Below, in pieces: positions 25,738-35,130 of a DNA stretch of 64,000 nt. Each line of letters opens with the position of its first letter. Position 1 is the first letter of the stretch. Source of the DNA: Mariniflexile sp. AS56. GTDB lineage: Bacteria > Bacteroidota > Bacteroidia > Flavobacteriales > Flavobacteriaceae. The stretch is taken from assembly GCF_030552475.1 (NCBI RefSeq), contig NZ_JAUPED010000004.1:62001-126000 (forward strand), read 5' to 3'. The position numbers and the translations under genes were made by a program. Below the pieces are notes generated by a model. It worked only from the letters and a program-made list of their open reading frames with translations, was not told the origin of the DNA and did not search any database.

Positions 25738-25754
25738 GTCGGGGTGGCAGGATT
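25738..25754. repeat. Right attachment-site core, inside the tRNA-Pro 3' end
   Basis: This is the exact partner of 17403-17419. It covers the discriminator, the 3' acceptor strand and the start of the T arm, so the tRNA gene stays complete after integration. Confidence 0.9.
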
Positions 25755-25813
25755 CGAACCTGCGACCTCCTGCTCCCAAAGCAGGCGCGATAACCGGGCT
25801 ACGCTACACCCCG
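25739..25813 (-). tRNA. tRNA-Pro (anticodon UGG)
   Basis: The 75-nt gene folds as a standard cloverleaf. The acceptor strand CGGGGTG (5') pairs with CACCCCG (3') followed by discriminator A. The anticodon stem CCTGC/GCAGG holds the loop TTTGGGA, giving anticodon TGG, and the T loop is GTTCGAATC. CCA is not encoded. It is the island integration target. A promoter-like pair lies upstream. Confidence 0.97.
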
Positions 25814-25882
25814 TGAAGTTTATTTCGTTTTTATAGGCTTAATTAAAAGCTATATCCAGAAATATTTTCTTGTAACGGGATG

Positions 25883-25915
25883 CAAATATACTTTTTTAAA
25901 TAATATACTCGTCAA
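25883..25915 (-). promoter_or_regulatory. Promoter for tRNA-Pro (Bacteroidota type)
   Basis: On the minus strand TTG (25915-25913) is followed after 22 bases by TATATTTG (25890-25883), matching the Bacteroidota -33 and TAnnTTTG -7 elements. It is about 70 bp from the tRNA 5' end. Confidence 0.6.
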
Positions 25916-25939
25916 ATATTTTATTTAATTTTAAAAAAT

Positions 25940-25963
25940 CTACTTTTAAGCTTTTAAAAGTAG
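25940..25963. other. Perfect palindromic hairpin upstream of the TonB receptor gene
   Basis: CTACTTTTAA-GCTT-TTAAAAGTAG is a 10-bp perfect stem with a 4-nt loop, 56 bp before the receptor start. It may be an operator or a leader hairpin; there is no T run long enough to call it a terminator. Confidence 0.4.
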
Positions 25964-26018
25964 CACCAACCTATTTCAATATTTATTAAGCAAGCTCAAT
26001 AATTCACTTTTTTTTCAA

Positions 26019-28316
26019 ATGAAAAAACATAAACAACTCATATTAAAAACAATATCTTTTTTAGTTGTTTTACTTTTCGCAACGTTTCACTCCTATTCAC
26101 AACAGTTTATAAAAGGCCGAATTATTGACATTGAAAACGGAACTCCCATTGAAAATGTAGTTATTAAGGACCTTGAAAATAGAATTGTTACAATTTCTAA
26201 TGTTTCCGGGCAATTTGAACTACCTAAAAAAGGAATCTACCAATTTGTAAAAACAGGATATCAACAAAAAAGTTACTATTTAAAATCAAACTTTACCATT
26301 GTTCAATTAGATCTAAATCCGTCGTACCTAAACGAAGTCATTGTTAGCGCGCATCACCTACCTCAAAAATTAAAAACAGCACATACAACAATCGATCTTA
26401 TCACATTAAAAGACATAAATAGAGGCAACACCACCAATCTTAACGATGTTTTAAATCGCATTCCCAGTGTATTTATGCAATCTGGCGCTTTAAACACTAA
26501 CAAAATATCTATAAGAGGTATTGGTTCTAGAAACTTATATGGAACCTCAAAAATTAGAGCCTATTTTCAAGACATTCCGCTTACTTCTGGCAACGGGTCA
26601 ACCACTATTGAAGATTTTGAATTGGGTTCCATCTCCCGCCTTGAAATCATTAAAGGTGCTGGTTCAAGTATTTATGGTGCCGGATTGGGAGGCACAATTC
26701 ATCTCATTCCGCAAAGTGCTTATTTAAATGAGACTTCTATTAATAGTAACATTTCACTTGGATCATTCGGACTCCTAAAAAGTATTTTAAATGTAAATCA
26801 TGGCAGTACCAAACATAGTTTTCGGGCCGTTTATAGCAGCACCCATAGTGACGGCTATAGAGATAATAATGAATATAACCGAAAGACGTTTACCGTAAAT
26901 AGCAATCACTTTTTAAGTAAGAAAGACGACATTGCTATTTTAGCTAGTTACGTGAATTTGAATGCATTTATACCAAGTTCAATAAACGAAAACACCTATA
27001 TAAACAATCCAAAATCGGCCGCTTTTACTTGGGCACAATCTAAAGGCTACGAAGATTCGCAACGCGCTATTATTGGTGCTTCATGGAAGCATCAATTCAA
27101 TAATAACACAAAACAGGTAACAAGTGTTTTTACATCATTTAAAGAAGCTTATGAACCCAGACCCTTCAATATTCTTACTGAAAACACGGCGGCGTATGGT
27201 ATAAGAAGTCGGGTTATAGGACGATTTAAAAAAATTAATTGGACACTTGGTGGTGAAATTTTTAAAGACACTTATAAATCAAGAAATTTCGAAAACTTAT
27301 ATAAAGAGTATCCCGCAGGCACAGGCAGTGTTGAAGGTGCTAAGTTTTCCGATTTTAAAGAGCATCGCACCTATTACAATCTCTTTTTCGAGACCAATTA
27401 TAATATGTCATTAAAAACAACGCTTTCAATTGGCTTAAATTTAAACCAGACATCTTATAAAATTATAGACCGATTTATTACAGATGAAAACCCAGACCAA
27501 TCGGGTAATTATAAATTCAAAGGTATGCTCTCTCCTAAATTTGGCATATCGCATGTATTTACAGAAAACGTAAGCATCTATTCCAACCTAAGTCATGGTT
27601 TCTCTCCACCTTCAACTGAAGAAACCTTACTTCCAGATGGATTAATTAATACGAACATAAAACCTGAAACTGGATGGAATTTCGAAATTGGTTCGCGTAG
27701 TACTTTTTTCGACAACCGGTTGCAACTTAATATTGCATTATATCGACTTGATGTGCGTAACCTTTTGGTCGCGAGAAGAACAGGTGACGACCAATTTATT
27801 GGCGTTAATGCTGGAAAAACACGGCATGATGGTTTGGAAGTTGTTCTAAAATATGACTGGCTACAATCAGAAAAAATATCAATAAATCACTATACTTCAT
27901 ACACCCTCAATAATTTTAAATTCAAAGAATTCATAGATGATGACACCAATTTTTCTGGTAATATATTAACGGGAGTTCCATCGAATGTGTTCAATTCAGG
28001 TATCGATTTGGATACTAAATTAGGCCTCTATTCAAGCATAAACTATCAGTATGTTGGACGTATCCCTATGACAGACAGCAATATTTTGTTTTCAGACCGT
28101 TATAACTTAACCAATATAAAATTGGGATACAGACAAAACATCAATCAAAACCTGAAGCTTAATGTCTATTTTGGCTTGGATAACGTATTCAACAAACACT
28201 ACGCATCGCAAATACTAATCAACGCCACAGGCTTTGGGGGTGCTGCTCCAAGGTACTATTACCCAGGCAATCCCATAAATTATTACACGGGAATAAACTT
28301 AAGTTATATGTTTTAA
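26019..28316 (+). CDS. TonB-dependent receptor next to a PQQ-type dehydrogenase
   Basis: The 765-residue outer membrane protein has a signal peptide (to about residue 28), a carboxypeptidase-D-like domain (FIKGRIIDIENGTPIENVVI), a plug (VLNRIPSVFMQSGA; KISIRGIGSRN; LEIIKGAGSSIYGAGLGG) and a barrel ending in NYYTGINLSYMF. It is a cofactor- or siderophore-type receptor and not SusC. The PQQ-type sugar dehydrogenase follows after 20 bp and a cytochrome c after that. No PQQ biosynthesis gene is in the window, so uptake of PQQ is an attractive role, as known for E. coli PqqU (YncD). That function is inference from context. Confidence 0.92.
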   Translation: MKKHKQLILKTISFLVVLLFATFHSYSQQFIKGRIIDIENGTPIENVVIKDLENRIVTISNVSGQFELPKKGIYQFVKTGYQQKSYYLKSNFTIVQLDLNPSYLNEVIVSAHHLPQKLKTAHTTIDLITLKDINRGNTTNLNDVLNRIPSVFMQSGALNTNKISIRGIGSRNLYGTSKIRAYFQDIPLTSGNGSTTIEDFELGSISRLEIIKGAGSSIYGAGLGGTIHLIPQSAYLNETSINSNISLGSFGLLKSILNVNHGSTKHSFRAVYSSTHSDGYRDNNEYNRKTFTVNSNHFLSKKDDIAILASYVNLNAFIPSSINENTYINNPKSAAFTWAQSKGYEDSQRAIIGASWKHQFNNNTKQVTSVFTSFKEAYEPRPFNILTENTAAYGIRSRVIGRFKKINWTLGGEIFKDTYKSRNFENLYKEYPAGTGSVEGAKFSDFKEHRTYYNLFFETNYNMSLKTTLSIGLNLNQTSYKIIDRFITDENPDQSGNYKFKGMLSPKFGISHVFTENVSIYSNLSHGFSPPSTEETLLPDGLINTNIKPETGWNFEIGSRSTFFDNRLQLNIALYRLDVRNLLVARRTGDDQFIGVNAGKTRHDGLEVVLKYDWLQSEKISINHYTSYTLNNFKFKEFIDDDTNFSGNILTGVPSNVFNSGIDLDTKLGLYSSINYQYVGRIPMTDSNILFSDRYNLTNIKLGYRQNINQNLKLNVYFGLDNVFNKHYASQILINATGFGGAAPRYYYPGNPINYYTGINLSYMF

Positions 28317-28336
28317 CTAAATTTATAAAAAAAAAG

Positions 28337-29461
28337 ATGAAACAACTCCATATTATATTCGCCCTTATATTAATCTCATTAAGCGCTTGTGCGCAACAAA
28401 TTGAATCTGAAATAAAAGCAACCAGCCCGGTAAACGAAAATTACACCGCAGAGCTTGTCGTTTCAGATATTAACATTCCTTGGGGCATCGCTTTTTTACC
28501 TGATAACAGCATGCTAATTACCGAAAAATCGGGAGAACTCATTCATTTTAAAAATGGCACAAAAACGTCTATTTCTGGCGTTCCTGAAATATATGTGCGA
28601 GGTCAAGGTGGCTTTATGGCTATCAAATTGCATCCAAATTACGAAACAAACGGATGGATTTACTTCTCTTACGCTTCCGCGGAAGGTGAAGGAGACGGTG
28701 GCAATACAGCCATTATGCGTGCCAAATTAAACAACAATACTTTAGTTGAAAAGCAAGTACTTTACAAAGCTAGTCCTAACACCAAGAAAGGACAGCATTT
28801 TGGTTCTAGAATTGAATTTGATAACGATGGTTATTTATATTTCTCCATAGGTGAGCGTGGTGAACGCGATGAAAACCCGCAAGACATTACCCGCGATTGT
28901 GGTAAAATATACCGTTTACATGATGATGGCACTGTACCAACGGATAACCCTTTTGTGAACACACCAAATGCCAAAACAGCTATTTATAGTTATGGCCACA
29001 GAAACCCACAAGGCTTAATAAAAAACCCGGAAACGGGAGATATTTGGGAACACGAACATGGACCTCAAGGTGGAGACGAAATTAATATCATAAAGAAAGG
29101 AAAGAACTTTGGCTGGCCAGTAATCTCCTATGGTATTAATTACAGCGGCACCTCATTTACAGATATTACCGAGAAAGAAGGCATGGAGCAACCTGAATTT
29201 TATTGGGTTCCTTCTATTGCACCTAGCGGAATGGCTTTTGTTACATCAAACAAATACCCCGAATGGCAAGGCAACTTATTAGTAGGCTCCCTTAAATTTG
29301 AATATTTAGAACGTTTAACACTTGAAAATGGAAAAGTGGTAAAACGCGAAAAACTGTTTGAAAAAATGGGTCGTGTTAGAGATGTTATTCAAGCACCAGA
29401 CGGCTTTATTTATGTAGCCATAGAAGGTAAAGGTATCGTTAAAATAGTTCCTCAAAAATAA
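28337..29461 (+). CDS. PQQ-dependent aldose sugar dehydrogenase (YliI-like) lipoprotein
   Basis: The 374-residue lipoprotein (lipobox LISLSACAQQ) has the six-bladed propeller of soluble PQQ glucose/aldose dehydrogenases. Family motifs include IPWGIAFLPD, GQGGFMAIKLHP, the GQHFGSR segment with the likely catalytic His, IYSYGHRNPQGL, and HEHGPQGGDEIN with the following GKNFGWP. It would oxidise aldose sugars to lactones outside the inner membrane using PQQ and Ca2+. The cytochrome c gene 10 bp downstream is the obvious electron acceptor. Substrate is unknown. Confidence 0.92.
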   Translation: MKQLHIIFALILISLSACAQQIESEIKATSPVNENYTAELVVSDINIPWGIAFLPDNSMLITEKSGELIHFKNGTKTSISGVPEIYVRGQGGFMAIKLHPNYETNGWIYFSYASAEGEGDGGNTAIMRAKLNNNTLVEKQVLYKASPNTKKGQHFGSRIEFDNDGYLYFSIGERGERDENPQDITRDCGKIYRLHDDGTVPTDNPFVNTPNAKTAIYSYGHRNPQGLIKNPETGDIWEHEHGPQGGDEINIIKKGKNFGWPVISYGINYSGTSFTDITEKEGMEQPEFYWVPSIAPSGMAFVTSNKYPEWQGNLLVGSLKFEYLERLTLENGKVVKREKLFEKMGRVRDVIQAPDGFIYVAIEGKGIVKIVPQK

Positions 29462-29471
29462 AAAAACAGTT

Positions 29472-29873
29472 ATGAAGTCTGCCCTATTAAGTTTATTCGT
29501 TACACTTTCCGTTGTGTTTTCTAGTTTCTCACAAACAGACGCACTCAAAGAAAGTATGGAAAGAGGTCACGAAATCTATACCGATTTTTGCATGTCCTGC
29601 CATTTACCAAATGGAAAAGGCGTTGAAAAAGTTTATCCACCACTTGCCAATTCCGATTACCTTATTAAAAACAGAGAAGCCAGCATTAAAGGCCTTAAAT
29701 ATGGTATGCAAGGTGAGATTACCGTTAACGGAAAAAAGTACAACAGTGTTATGGCTCCTTTGGGTTTAAGTGATGATGAAGTGGCAGATGTTATGAACTA
29801 CATCTCCAATAGTTGGGGTAATAAAAACAACAAACTAGTAACCGAAGCCGAGGTTTCAAAAATCAAAAAATAA
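29472..29873 (+). CDS. Periplasmic c-type cytochrome
   Basis: The 133-residue protein has a signal peptide (cleavage near residue 21, FSSFSQ), one haem-binding CMSCH motif near 41-45, the YPPLANSDYL loop, and a candidate distal Met in NSVMAPLGLSDDEVADVMNYI. It is a class I cytochrome of the type paired with sugar or alcohol dehydrogenases. It follows the dehydrogenase by 10 bp and probably carries electrons from PQQH2 to the respiratory chain. Confidence 0.93.
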   Translation: MKSALLSLFVTLSVVFSSFSQTDALKESMERGHEIYTDFCMSCHLPNGKGVEKVYPPLANSDYLIKNREASIKGLKYGMQGEITVNGKKYNSVMAPLGLSDDEVADVMNYISNSWGNKNNKLVTEAEVSKIKK

Positions 29874-29904
29874 AATAAGACACCTTAATTGATATACATT
29901 TAAC

Positions 29905-29912
29905 TAACTTTG
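29905..29912 (+). promoter_or_regulatory. Candidate -7 element for the udk operon
   Basis: TAACTTTG matches TAnnTTTG and lies 27 bp before the udk start in the 66-bp gap after the cytochrome gene. No well-spaced TTG was found upstream, so this is tentative. Confidence 0.35.
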
Positions 29913-29939
29913 TAGAAGGTTAATTAAACGACATTATAC

Positions 29940-30545
29940 ATGCTTATTATAGGAATTGCTGGCGGCACAGGTTGCGGAAAAACAACAGTTGTAAATCAAA
30001 TACTTAACGAACTTCCTGAAGGTGAAGTTGGCGTCATTTCACAAGATTCTTATTATAAAGACACCACGCATTTAAGCTACGATGAACGTATTAAAATAAA
30101 TTTCGATCACCCAAGATCTATTGATTTTGATCTTTTAGAAAATCATCTTAAAGAATTAAAAAAAGGAAACCCTATACACCAACCCGTTTATTCCTTCGTT
30201 AAACACAATAGAACGGGCGACACCATTTTAACACACCCCAGAAAAGTAATGATTGTAGAGGGGATTTTAATTTTAACGAACCCCGAATTACGGGACATGT
30301 TTGATATTAAAATATTTGTGCATGCAGATACGGACGAGCGCTTAATACGCCGTTTAAAACGTGATATTTCTGAACGTGGTAGAGATTTAGACGAAGTACT
30401 AACACGTTACCAAAACACATTAAAACCCATGCACAACCAGTTTATAGAACCTATGAAAGAGTACGCAGACATTATTATACCAAACAACAAACACAATACC
30501 GTAGCGGTAGATATTGTTCGTACCATTATTAATAACAAGCTGTAA
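29940..30545 (+). CDS. udk: Uridine kinase
   Basis: The 201-residue P-loop kinase has Walker A GGTGCGKTT (residues 7-15), the DSYYKD motif, FDHPRSIDFDLL and the lid RRLKRDISERGRDL. It phosphorylates uridine and cytidine in pyrimidine salvage. Length and motif order match the family. An FtsB-like gene follows after 2 bp. Confidence 0.95.
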   Translation: MLIIGIAGGTGCGKTTVVNQILNELPEGEVGVISQDSYYKDTTHLSYDERIKINFDHPRSIDFDLLENHLKELKKGNPIHQPVYSFVKHNRTGDTILTHPRKVMIVEGILILTNPELRDMFDIKIFVHADTDERLIRRLKRDISERGRDLDEVLTRYQNTLKPMHNQFIEPMKEYADIIIPNNKHNTVAVDIVRTIINNKL

Positions 30546-30547
30546 GC

Positions 30548-30871
30548 ATGACTTTTTTTAAGCACAAAATACTTAAACCGTTTAAAAATATATTCATACT
30601 CATATTGGCTGTATTTTTAGTCTGGATGCTTTTTTTTGATGCCAACTCTTGGTTAATTCATCATGAATTAAATACAGATATTGATGCCTTAGAAAGTGAA
30701 AAAGAATACTATAAAAAAGAAATAGAGAAAGATAATAAAGCTATAAAAACACTCAATACCAAAGATGGTTTAGAGAAATTTGCTCGTGAGGAATATTATA
30801 TGAAACGGGATAACGAGGAAATTTATATTATTGAATACGAAGACAGTTTAAAAATTAAAATAGATGATTAA
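30548..30871 (+). CDS. FtsB/DivIC-family septum formation initiator
   Basis: The 107-residue protein has a short basic N-terminus, one membrane helix (about residues 14-33), a coiled coil (TDIDALESEKEYYKKEIEKD) and the conserved C-terminal DGLEKFAREEYYMK motif of the DivIC/FtsB family. It probably joins the division complex. It overlaps the next gene by 8 bp. The link to methylmalonyl-CoA mutase is positional only. Confidence 0.88.
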   Translation: MTFFKHKILKPFKNIFILILAVFLVWMLFFDANSWLIHHELNTDIDALESEKEYYKKEIEKDNKAIKTLNTKDGLEKFAREEYYMKRDNEEIYIIEYEDSLKIKIDD

Positions 30872-32228
30872 CGGTTTGTTTGATGAATTCAATTCAGTTT
30901 CAGCGAAACAGTGGAAACAAAAAATTCAGTTCGATTTAAAAGGCGACGATTATAACGACACGCTTATTTGGGAAAGCAATGAAGACATTTCGGTTAAACC
31001 ATTTTATAATGCCGAAGACTTTAAAACCCTTCCAGAAGTTTCAAACACCACCGCGACTGCATGGAAAATTTGTCTAACCATTTTTGTTGCCAATATTGAA
31101 AAATCAAACCAAAAAGCCCTTAAAGCGATTCAACGCGGTGCAGAAAGCATCAAATTCATCATTCCAAATGAAGACGTTTCAATTGATGAATTATTAGAAA
31201 ATATTGATAACACCCCTGTCTTTTTAGAGCTTCAATTTCTTTCTGAAACATTCATTGAAAAAATAAATTCCAGTTCCGCCAAAGCGCAAATAGCGGTTCA
31301 AACAGACATTATTGGAAATTTAGCTAGATCTGGTAATTGGTTCCATTCTATAAATGACGATTTCACCAAATTCAAAACCATAATTAAGCAAACCAAGGGT
31401 TTTACTATTGATGCTACTTTATACCAAAATGCAGGCGCGAACATGGTTCAACAATTAGCCTATAGCCTTGCACATGCCAACGAATACCTAAATGCAATTG
31501 ATGGTGATTTTGATACTGAAACCAAACAAACTATTCAAATAAACTTTGAAACATCGGTAGGAACTAACTACTTTTTTGAAATTGCGAAATTACGTGCTTT
31601 ACGTATCCTTTGGAGCACATTAGCTTCAGAATACCAAGTAAACACCGAATGTCACATAACCGTAACTCCAACAAAACGCAATAAAACCATATACGATTAC
31701 AACACTAACTTATTAAGAAGCACTACCGAATGTATGAGTGCCGTACTTGGTGGCGCCAATACCATTTGTAATTTACCCTACGATGCCATGTACAAAAAAG
31801 CCCATGCGTTTAGTGAACGAATGGCTCGCAATCAGCTTTTAATTTTGAAAAATGAAAGCTACTTTGATAAGGTTAACAATCCGTCGGACGGTGCTTACTA
31901 TATCGAATCTTTAACCCAACAACTTGCAGAAAAAGCATTAGTGCTTTTTAAGGATATAGAAGCCAACGGTGGTTTTTTAAAACAATTAAAAGAAGGCACC
32001 ATTCAACGAAAAATAAAAGAAAGTGCAGCCAAGGAACAGCAACAGTTTAACGCTGGTGACCTTATTTTATTAGGAACCAACAAACACCCAAACCTTCATG
32101 ATGCCATGAAGGAAGAACTAGAGCTTTACCCATTTGTGAAAATACATCAAAGAAAAACTTTAATAGAACCTATAATCGAGAAACGACTCGCTGAAAAGCT
32201 AGAACAAGAACGTTTGAAAAATGAATAA
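30864..32228 (+). CDS. mutA: Methylmalonyl-CoA mutase small subunit, short form
   Basis: The 454-residue subunit carries the mutase barrel homologous to MutB (FDEFNSVSAKQWKQKIQFDLKG at the start in shorter form; NFETSVGTNYFFEIAKLRALR; DGAYYIESLTQQLAEKA). It pairs with MutB to interconvert succinyl-CoA and methylmalonyl-CoA; the small subunit is catalytically silent. Classical MutA also has a degenerate C-terminal cobalamin-like domain, absent here: the protein ends soon after the barrel. The gene overlaps its neighbours at both ends, so translation is coupled. Confidence 0.93.
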   Translation: MINGLFDEFNSVSAKQWKQKIQFDLKGDDYNDTLIWESNEDISVKPFYNAEDFKTLPEVSNTTATAWKICLTIFVANIEKSNQKALKAIQRGAESIKFIIPNEDVSIDELLENIDNTPVFLELQFLSETFIEKINSSSAKAQIAVQTDIIGNLARSGNWFHSINDDFTKFKTIIKQTKGFTIDATLYQNAGANMVQQLAYSLAHANEYLNAIDGDFDTETKQTIQINFETSVGTNYFFEIAKLRALRILWSTLASEYQVNTECHITVTPTKRNKTIYDYNTNLLRSTTECMSAVLGGANTICNLPYDAMYKKAHAFSERMARNQLLILKNESYFDKVNNPSDGAYYIESLTQQLAEKALVLFKDIEANGGFLKQLKEGTIQRKIKESAAKEQQQFNAGDLILLGTNKHPNLHDAMKEELELYPFVKIHQRKTLIEPIIEKRLAEKLEQERLKNE

Positions 32229-32865
32229 AAGCAGCTTTATATTACATCTCCTTTTTAGCCTTTTCATGCTGAGCAACACCTCATGTTTAAGCATCGCTAA
32301 AGATGTTAAAAGTTGGATAGAAGTTAGCGATATGGAGGATGTGCAAGGCAAGTATCATTTTTTAACCGAAGACCAAATAAAAATTTATCTCCCCCTTAGT
32401 TTTAAAAAATACTCAAGAGCTGGGTACGAAAAACTTTTAGACTCCTTAGCTAGCAAAAAAGATTATAAACTAGAACTACAACGTTTGGAGTTGTTACGCG
32501 CTATGGAAGGCAACTTTCATATATTTTTTGATGAAGGCACCCGCTCGACCTACACCATAAACACGATTCCCTTTATGCCAATGCAAAAAGGCGATGCACA
32601 GTATCTTTTAGGGGTAATTTCGATGAATAATGAGAAAACATCGAGAACAACCGATTTAAATTTTACTAAAATAACGGCAAAATTCAATAGCAATAGTACC
32701 ACTCAAGTATTCAAGGCAATTCATAAAATTGAAAACACCAAAAAGCAATCCACTAGTTTTAATTCATCATACATCGTATCGGCAAATAATAAAACCATTT
32801 ACATTCAATTATTAACCGGTTTTGATGTGAATTTCGACCCGTTTTTACAAAAAACAATACTATAA
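32221..32865 (+). CDS. Unknown exported protein between the mutase subunits
   Basis: The 214-residue protein has a signal with a lipobox-like end ([12 protein letters not shown], Cys near 21), so it is probably a lipoprotein. I do not recognise a domain. It overlaps mutA by 8 bp and mutB by 1 bp, so it is part of the mutase operon and made with it, although an exported protein has no obvious role in this cytoplasmic pathway. It is mixed alpha/beta with no metal or catalytic motif visible. Confidence 0.75.
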   Translation: MNKSSFILHLLFSLFMLSNTSCLSIAKDVKSWIEVSDMEDVQGKYHFLTEDQIKIYLPLSFKKYSRAGYEKLLDSLASKKDYKLELQRLELLRAMEGNFHIFFDEGTRSTYTINTIPFMPMQKGDAQYLLGVISMNNEKTSRTTDLNFTKITAKFNSNSTTQVFKAIHKIENTKKQSTSFNSSYIVSANNKTIYIQLLTGFDVNFDPFLQKTIL

Positions 32866-35063
32866 TGTCTAGAAAGAACCTTCAGCATATTCGTTTAAAA
32901 ACAGTTGATGGAAACCAAAAGCCACAGGCAACAGGAATACCTCATACTGAACAAAAAACATTTGCAACCGCTGAAGGCATTGATATAAAACCCACGTATT
33001 CAAAAAAAGATATTGAGCATTTAGAACACCTTCATTTTGCGGCAGGTATAACACCAAACCTACGTGGACCTTACAGCACTATGTATGTTCGAAAACCATG
33101 GACTATTAGGCAATATGCAGGTTTTTCGACTGCTGAGGATAGCAACGCTTTTTACAGACGCAACTTAGCTGCAGGGCAAAAAGGACTTTCGGTAGCCTTT
33201 GATTTGGCAACACACAGAGGCTATGATAGCGACCATGAACGTGTGATGGGTGATGTTGGAAAAGCAGGTGTCGCAATCGATTCGGTGGAAGACATGAAAC
33301 TACTTTTCGACCAAATTCCACTCGATAAAATGAGTGTATCCATGACTATGAATGGTGCCGTGTTACCCATTATGGCTTTTTACATAGTATCAGCGCAAGA
33401 ACAAGGTGTTAAAACTGAACAGCTATCCGGAACCATTCAAAATGATATTTTAAAGGAGTTTATGGTGCGTAACACGTACATCTACCCGCCTAGGCCATCG
33501 ATGAAAATCATATCAGATATTTTTGAGTATTCTAGTAAAAACATGCCAAAATTCAACAGCATCAGTATTTCTGGTTACCACATGCAAGAAGCAGGAGCCA
33601 CCTGCGATATTGAATTGGCATACACCTTAGCAGATGGTTTAGAATACATAAGAAAAGGACTTGATGCCGGCATGGATATAGACTCGTTTGCCCCGCGACT
33701 GTCGTTTTTCTGGGCGATTGGTATGAATCATTTTATGGAAATCGCCAAAATGCGTGCAGCACGTATGCTTTGGGCTAAATTGGTAAAGCAATTCCACCCG
33801 AAAAATGAAAAATCACTTATTCTAAGAACACATTGCCAAACCTCTGGTTGGAGTTTAACAGAACAAGACCCGTTTAATAATATTGCCAGAACCACTATTG
33901 AGGCCGCAGCAGCCGCTTTTGGTGGTACACAAAGTTTACATACCAACGCGCTTGATGAAGCAATTGCATTACCAACCGATTTTTCCGCGCGTATTGCACG
34001 AAATACGCAACTTTTTTTACAAGAGGAAACTAAAATAACAAAAACAGTGGATCCTTGGGCTGGTAGTTATTACGTTGAAAAGTTAACCGATGACATTGCA
34101 CAAAAAGCATGGGCTTTAATTGAAGAAGTTGAAGCACTTGGAGGCATGACTAAAGCTATTGAAGCTGGCATCCCCAAAATGCGTATTGAACAAGCTGCCA
34201 CAAAAAAGCAAGCGCGTATCGATTCGAATCAAGATATTATTGTGGGCGTTAATAAATTTAAGCTTACAAAAGAAGACGCTATAGTGACCTTAGAAGTCGA
34301 TAATGAAACCGTTCGAAAACAACAAATTGAACGCATAAACACCACTAAAGCGGAACGGAATCCTGAAAAAGTAAAGGCAGCCTTATTAAAACTAACAGAA
34401 GCAGCGAAATTTTCATTAAATTCGAATGAAAAAAATTCTGAAAATTCAAAAGTTCCCCACAATCGTGAGGATTATAATTTATTAGCTTTAGCTGTTGAAG
34501 CTGCTCGAGAACGCGCCACTCTAGGAGAAATAAGTGATGCACTTGAAGTTGTTTTTGGCCGTTATAAAGCTGAAATAAAATCGTTTTCTGGTGTGTATAG
34601 TAAAGAAATAAAAAATGACGTCTCGTTTAAAAAGGCACAAGAATTAGCCGATATATTCGCCAAACAAGAAGGCCGAAGACCCCGTATTATGGTCGCCAAA
34701 ATGGGACAAGATGGTCATGATCGCGGTGCCAAAATAGTAGCTACGGGTTATGCCGATGTTGGCTTTGATGTGGATATTGGTCCGCTATTTCAAACCCCCA
34801 AAGAAGTTGCTAAACAGGCAATAGAAAACGATGTTCATATTTTAGGAATTTCATCACAAGCTGCGGGTCATAAAACCTTAGTACCTCAAGTTATCGCCGA
34901 ACTTAGAAAATACGGTCGCGAGGATATTATGGTTATTGTTGGTGGCGTGATACCAAAACAAGATTACCCATTTTTAATAGACGCGGGTGCTACTGCCGTT
35001 TTTGGTCCAGGTACTAAAATTAGCGAAGCAGCCATTGACATTTTAAAAATATTGATTGGTTAA
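32865..35063 (+). CDS. mutB: Methylmalonyl-CoA mutase large subunit
   Basis: The 732-residue catalytic subunit has the barrel motifs [32 protein letters not shown] and [18 protein letters not shown], and the C-terminal cobalamin domain with the DGHDRGAK motif (DxHxxG) and [13 protein letters not shown]. It rearranges methylmalonyl-CoA and succinyl-CoA with adenosylcobalamin. A short Ser/Asn/Glu-rich linker (near residues 520-540) separates the two domains. It is the last mutase gene. Confidence 0.97.
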   Translation: MSRKNLQHIRLKTVDGNQKPQATGIPHTEQKTFATAEGIDIKPTYSKKDIEHLEHLHFAAGITPNLRGPYSTMYVRKPWTIRQYAGFSTAEDSNAFYRRNLAAGQKGLSVAFDLATHRGYDSDHERVMGDVGKAGVAIDSVEDMKLLFDQIPLDKMSVSMTMNGAVLPIMAFYIVSAQEQGVKTEQLSGTIQNDILKEFMVRNTYIYPPRPSMKIISDIFEYSSKNMPKFNSISISGYHMQEAGATCDIELAYTLADGLEYIRKGLDAGMDIDSFAPRLSFFWAIGMNHFMEIAKMRAARMLWAKLVKQFHPKNEKSLILRTHCQTSGWSLTEQDPFNNIARTTIEAAAAAFGGTQSLHTNALDEAIALPTDFSARIARNTQLFLQEETKITKTVDPWAGSYYVEKLTDDIAQKAWALIEEVEALGGMTKAIEAGIPKMRIEQAATKKQARIDSNQDIIVGVNKFKLTKEDAIVTLEVDNETVRKQQIERINTTKAERNPEKVKAALLKLTEAAKFSLNSNEKNSENSKVPHNREDYNLLALAVEAARERATLGEISDALEVVFGRYKAEIKSFSGVYSKEIKNDVSFKKAQELADIFAKQEGRRPRIMVAKMGQDGHDRGAKIVATGYADVGFDVDIGPLFQTPKEVAKQAIENDVHILGISSQAAGHKTLVPQVIAELRKYGREDIMVIVGGVIPKQDYPFLIDAGATAVFGPGTKISEAAIDILKILIG

Positions 35064-35130
35064 AAATCACATTCAAAATAAACGTCACACTGTGTATTCA
35101 ATCGGCTATAAGTCACAATTACAAAAACAA

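Larger units (their letters stand above)
17403..25754. mobile_element. Integrated genomic island at tRNA-Pro
   Basis: The element is bounded by 17-bp direct repeats (GTCGGGGTGGCAGGATT) at 17403-17419 and 25738-25754. The right copy is the 3' end of an intact tRNA-Pro gene. A tyrosine integrase lies beside the tRNA, a BfmA/BtgA mobilization gene is present, and a five-gene operon of unrecognised helical and small proteins forms the cargo. No relaxase gene, transfer genes or phage structural genes are visible, so it could be mobilizable only in trans or may be immobile. Flanking genes on both sides are ordinary chromosomal genes. Confidence 0.9.

Noticed and set aside
29874-29939. Cobalamin riboswitch ahead of the operon that contains methylmalonyl-CoA mutase
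   Set aside because: The gap is far too short, and mutA overlaps the preceding gene, leaving no space for one.
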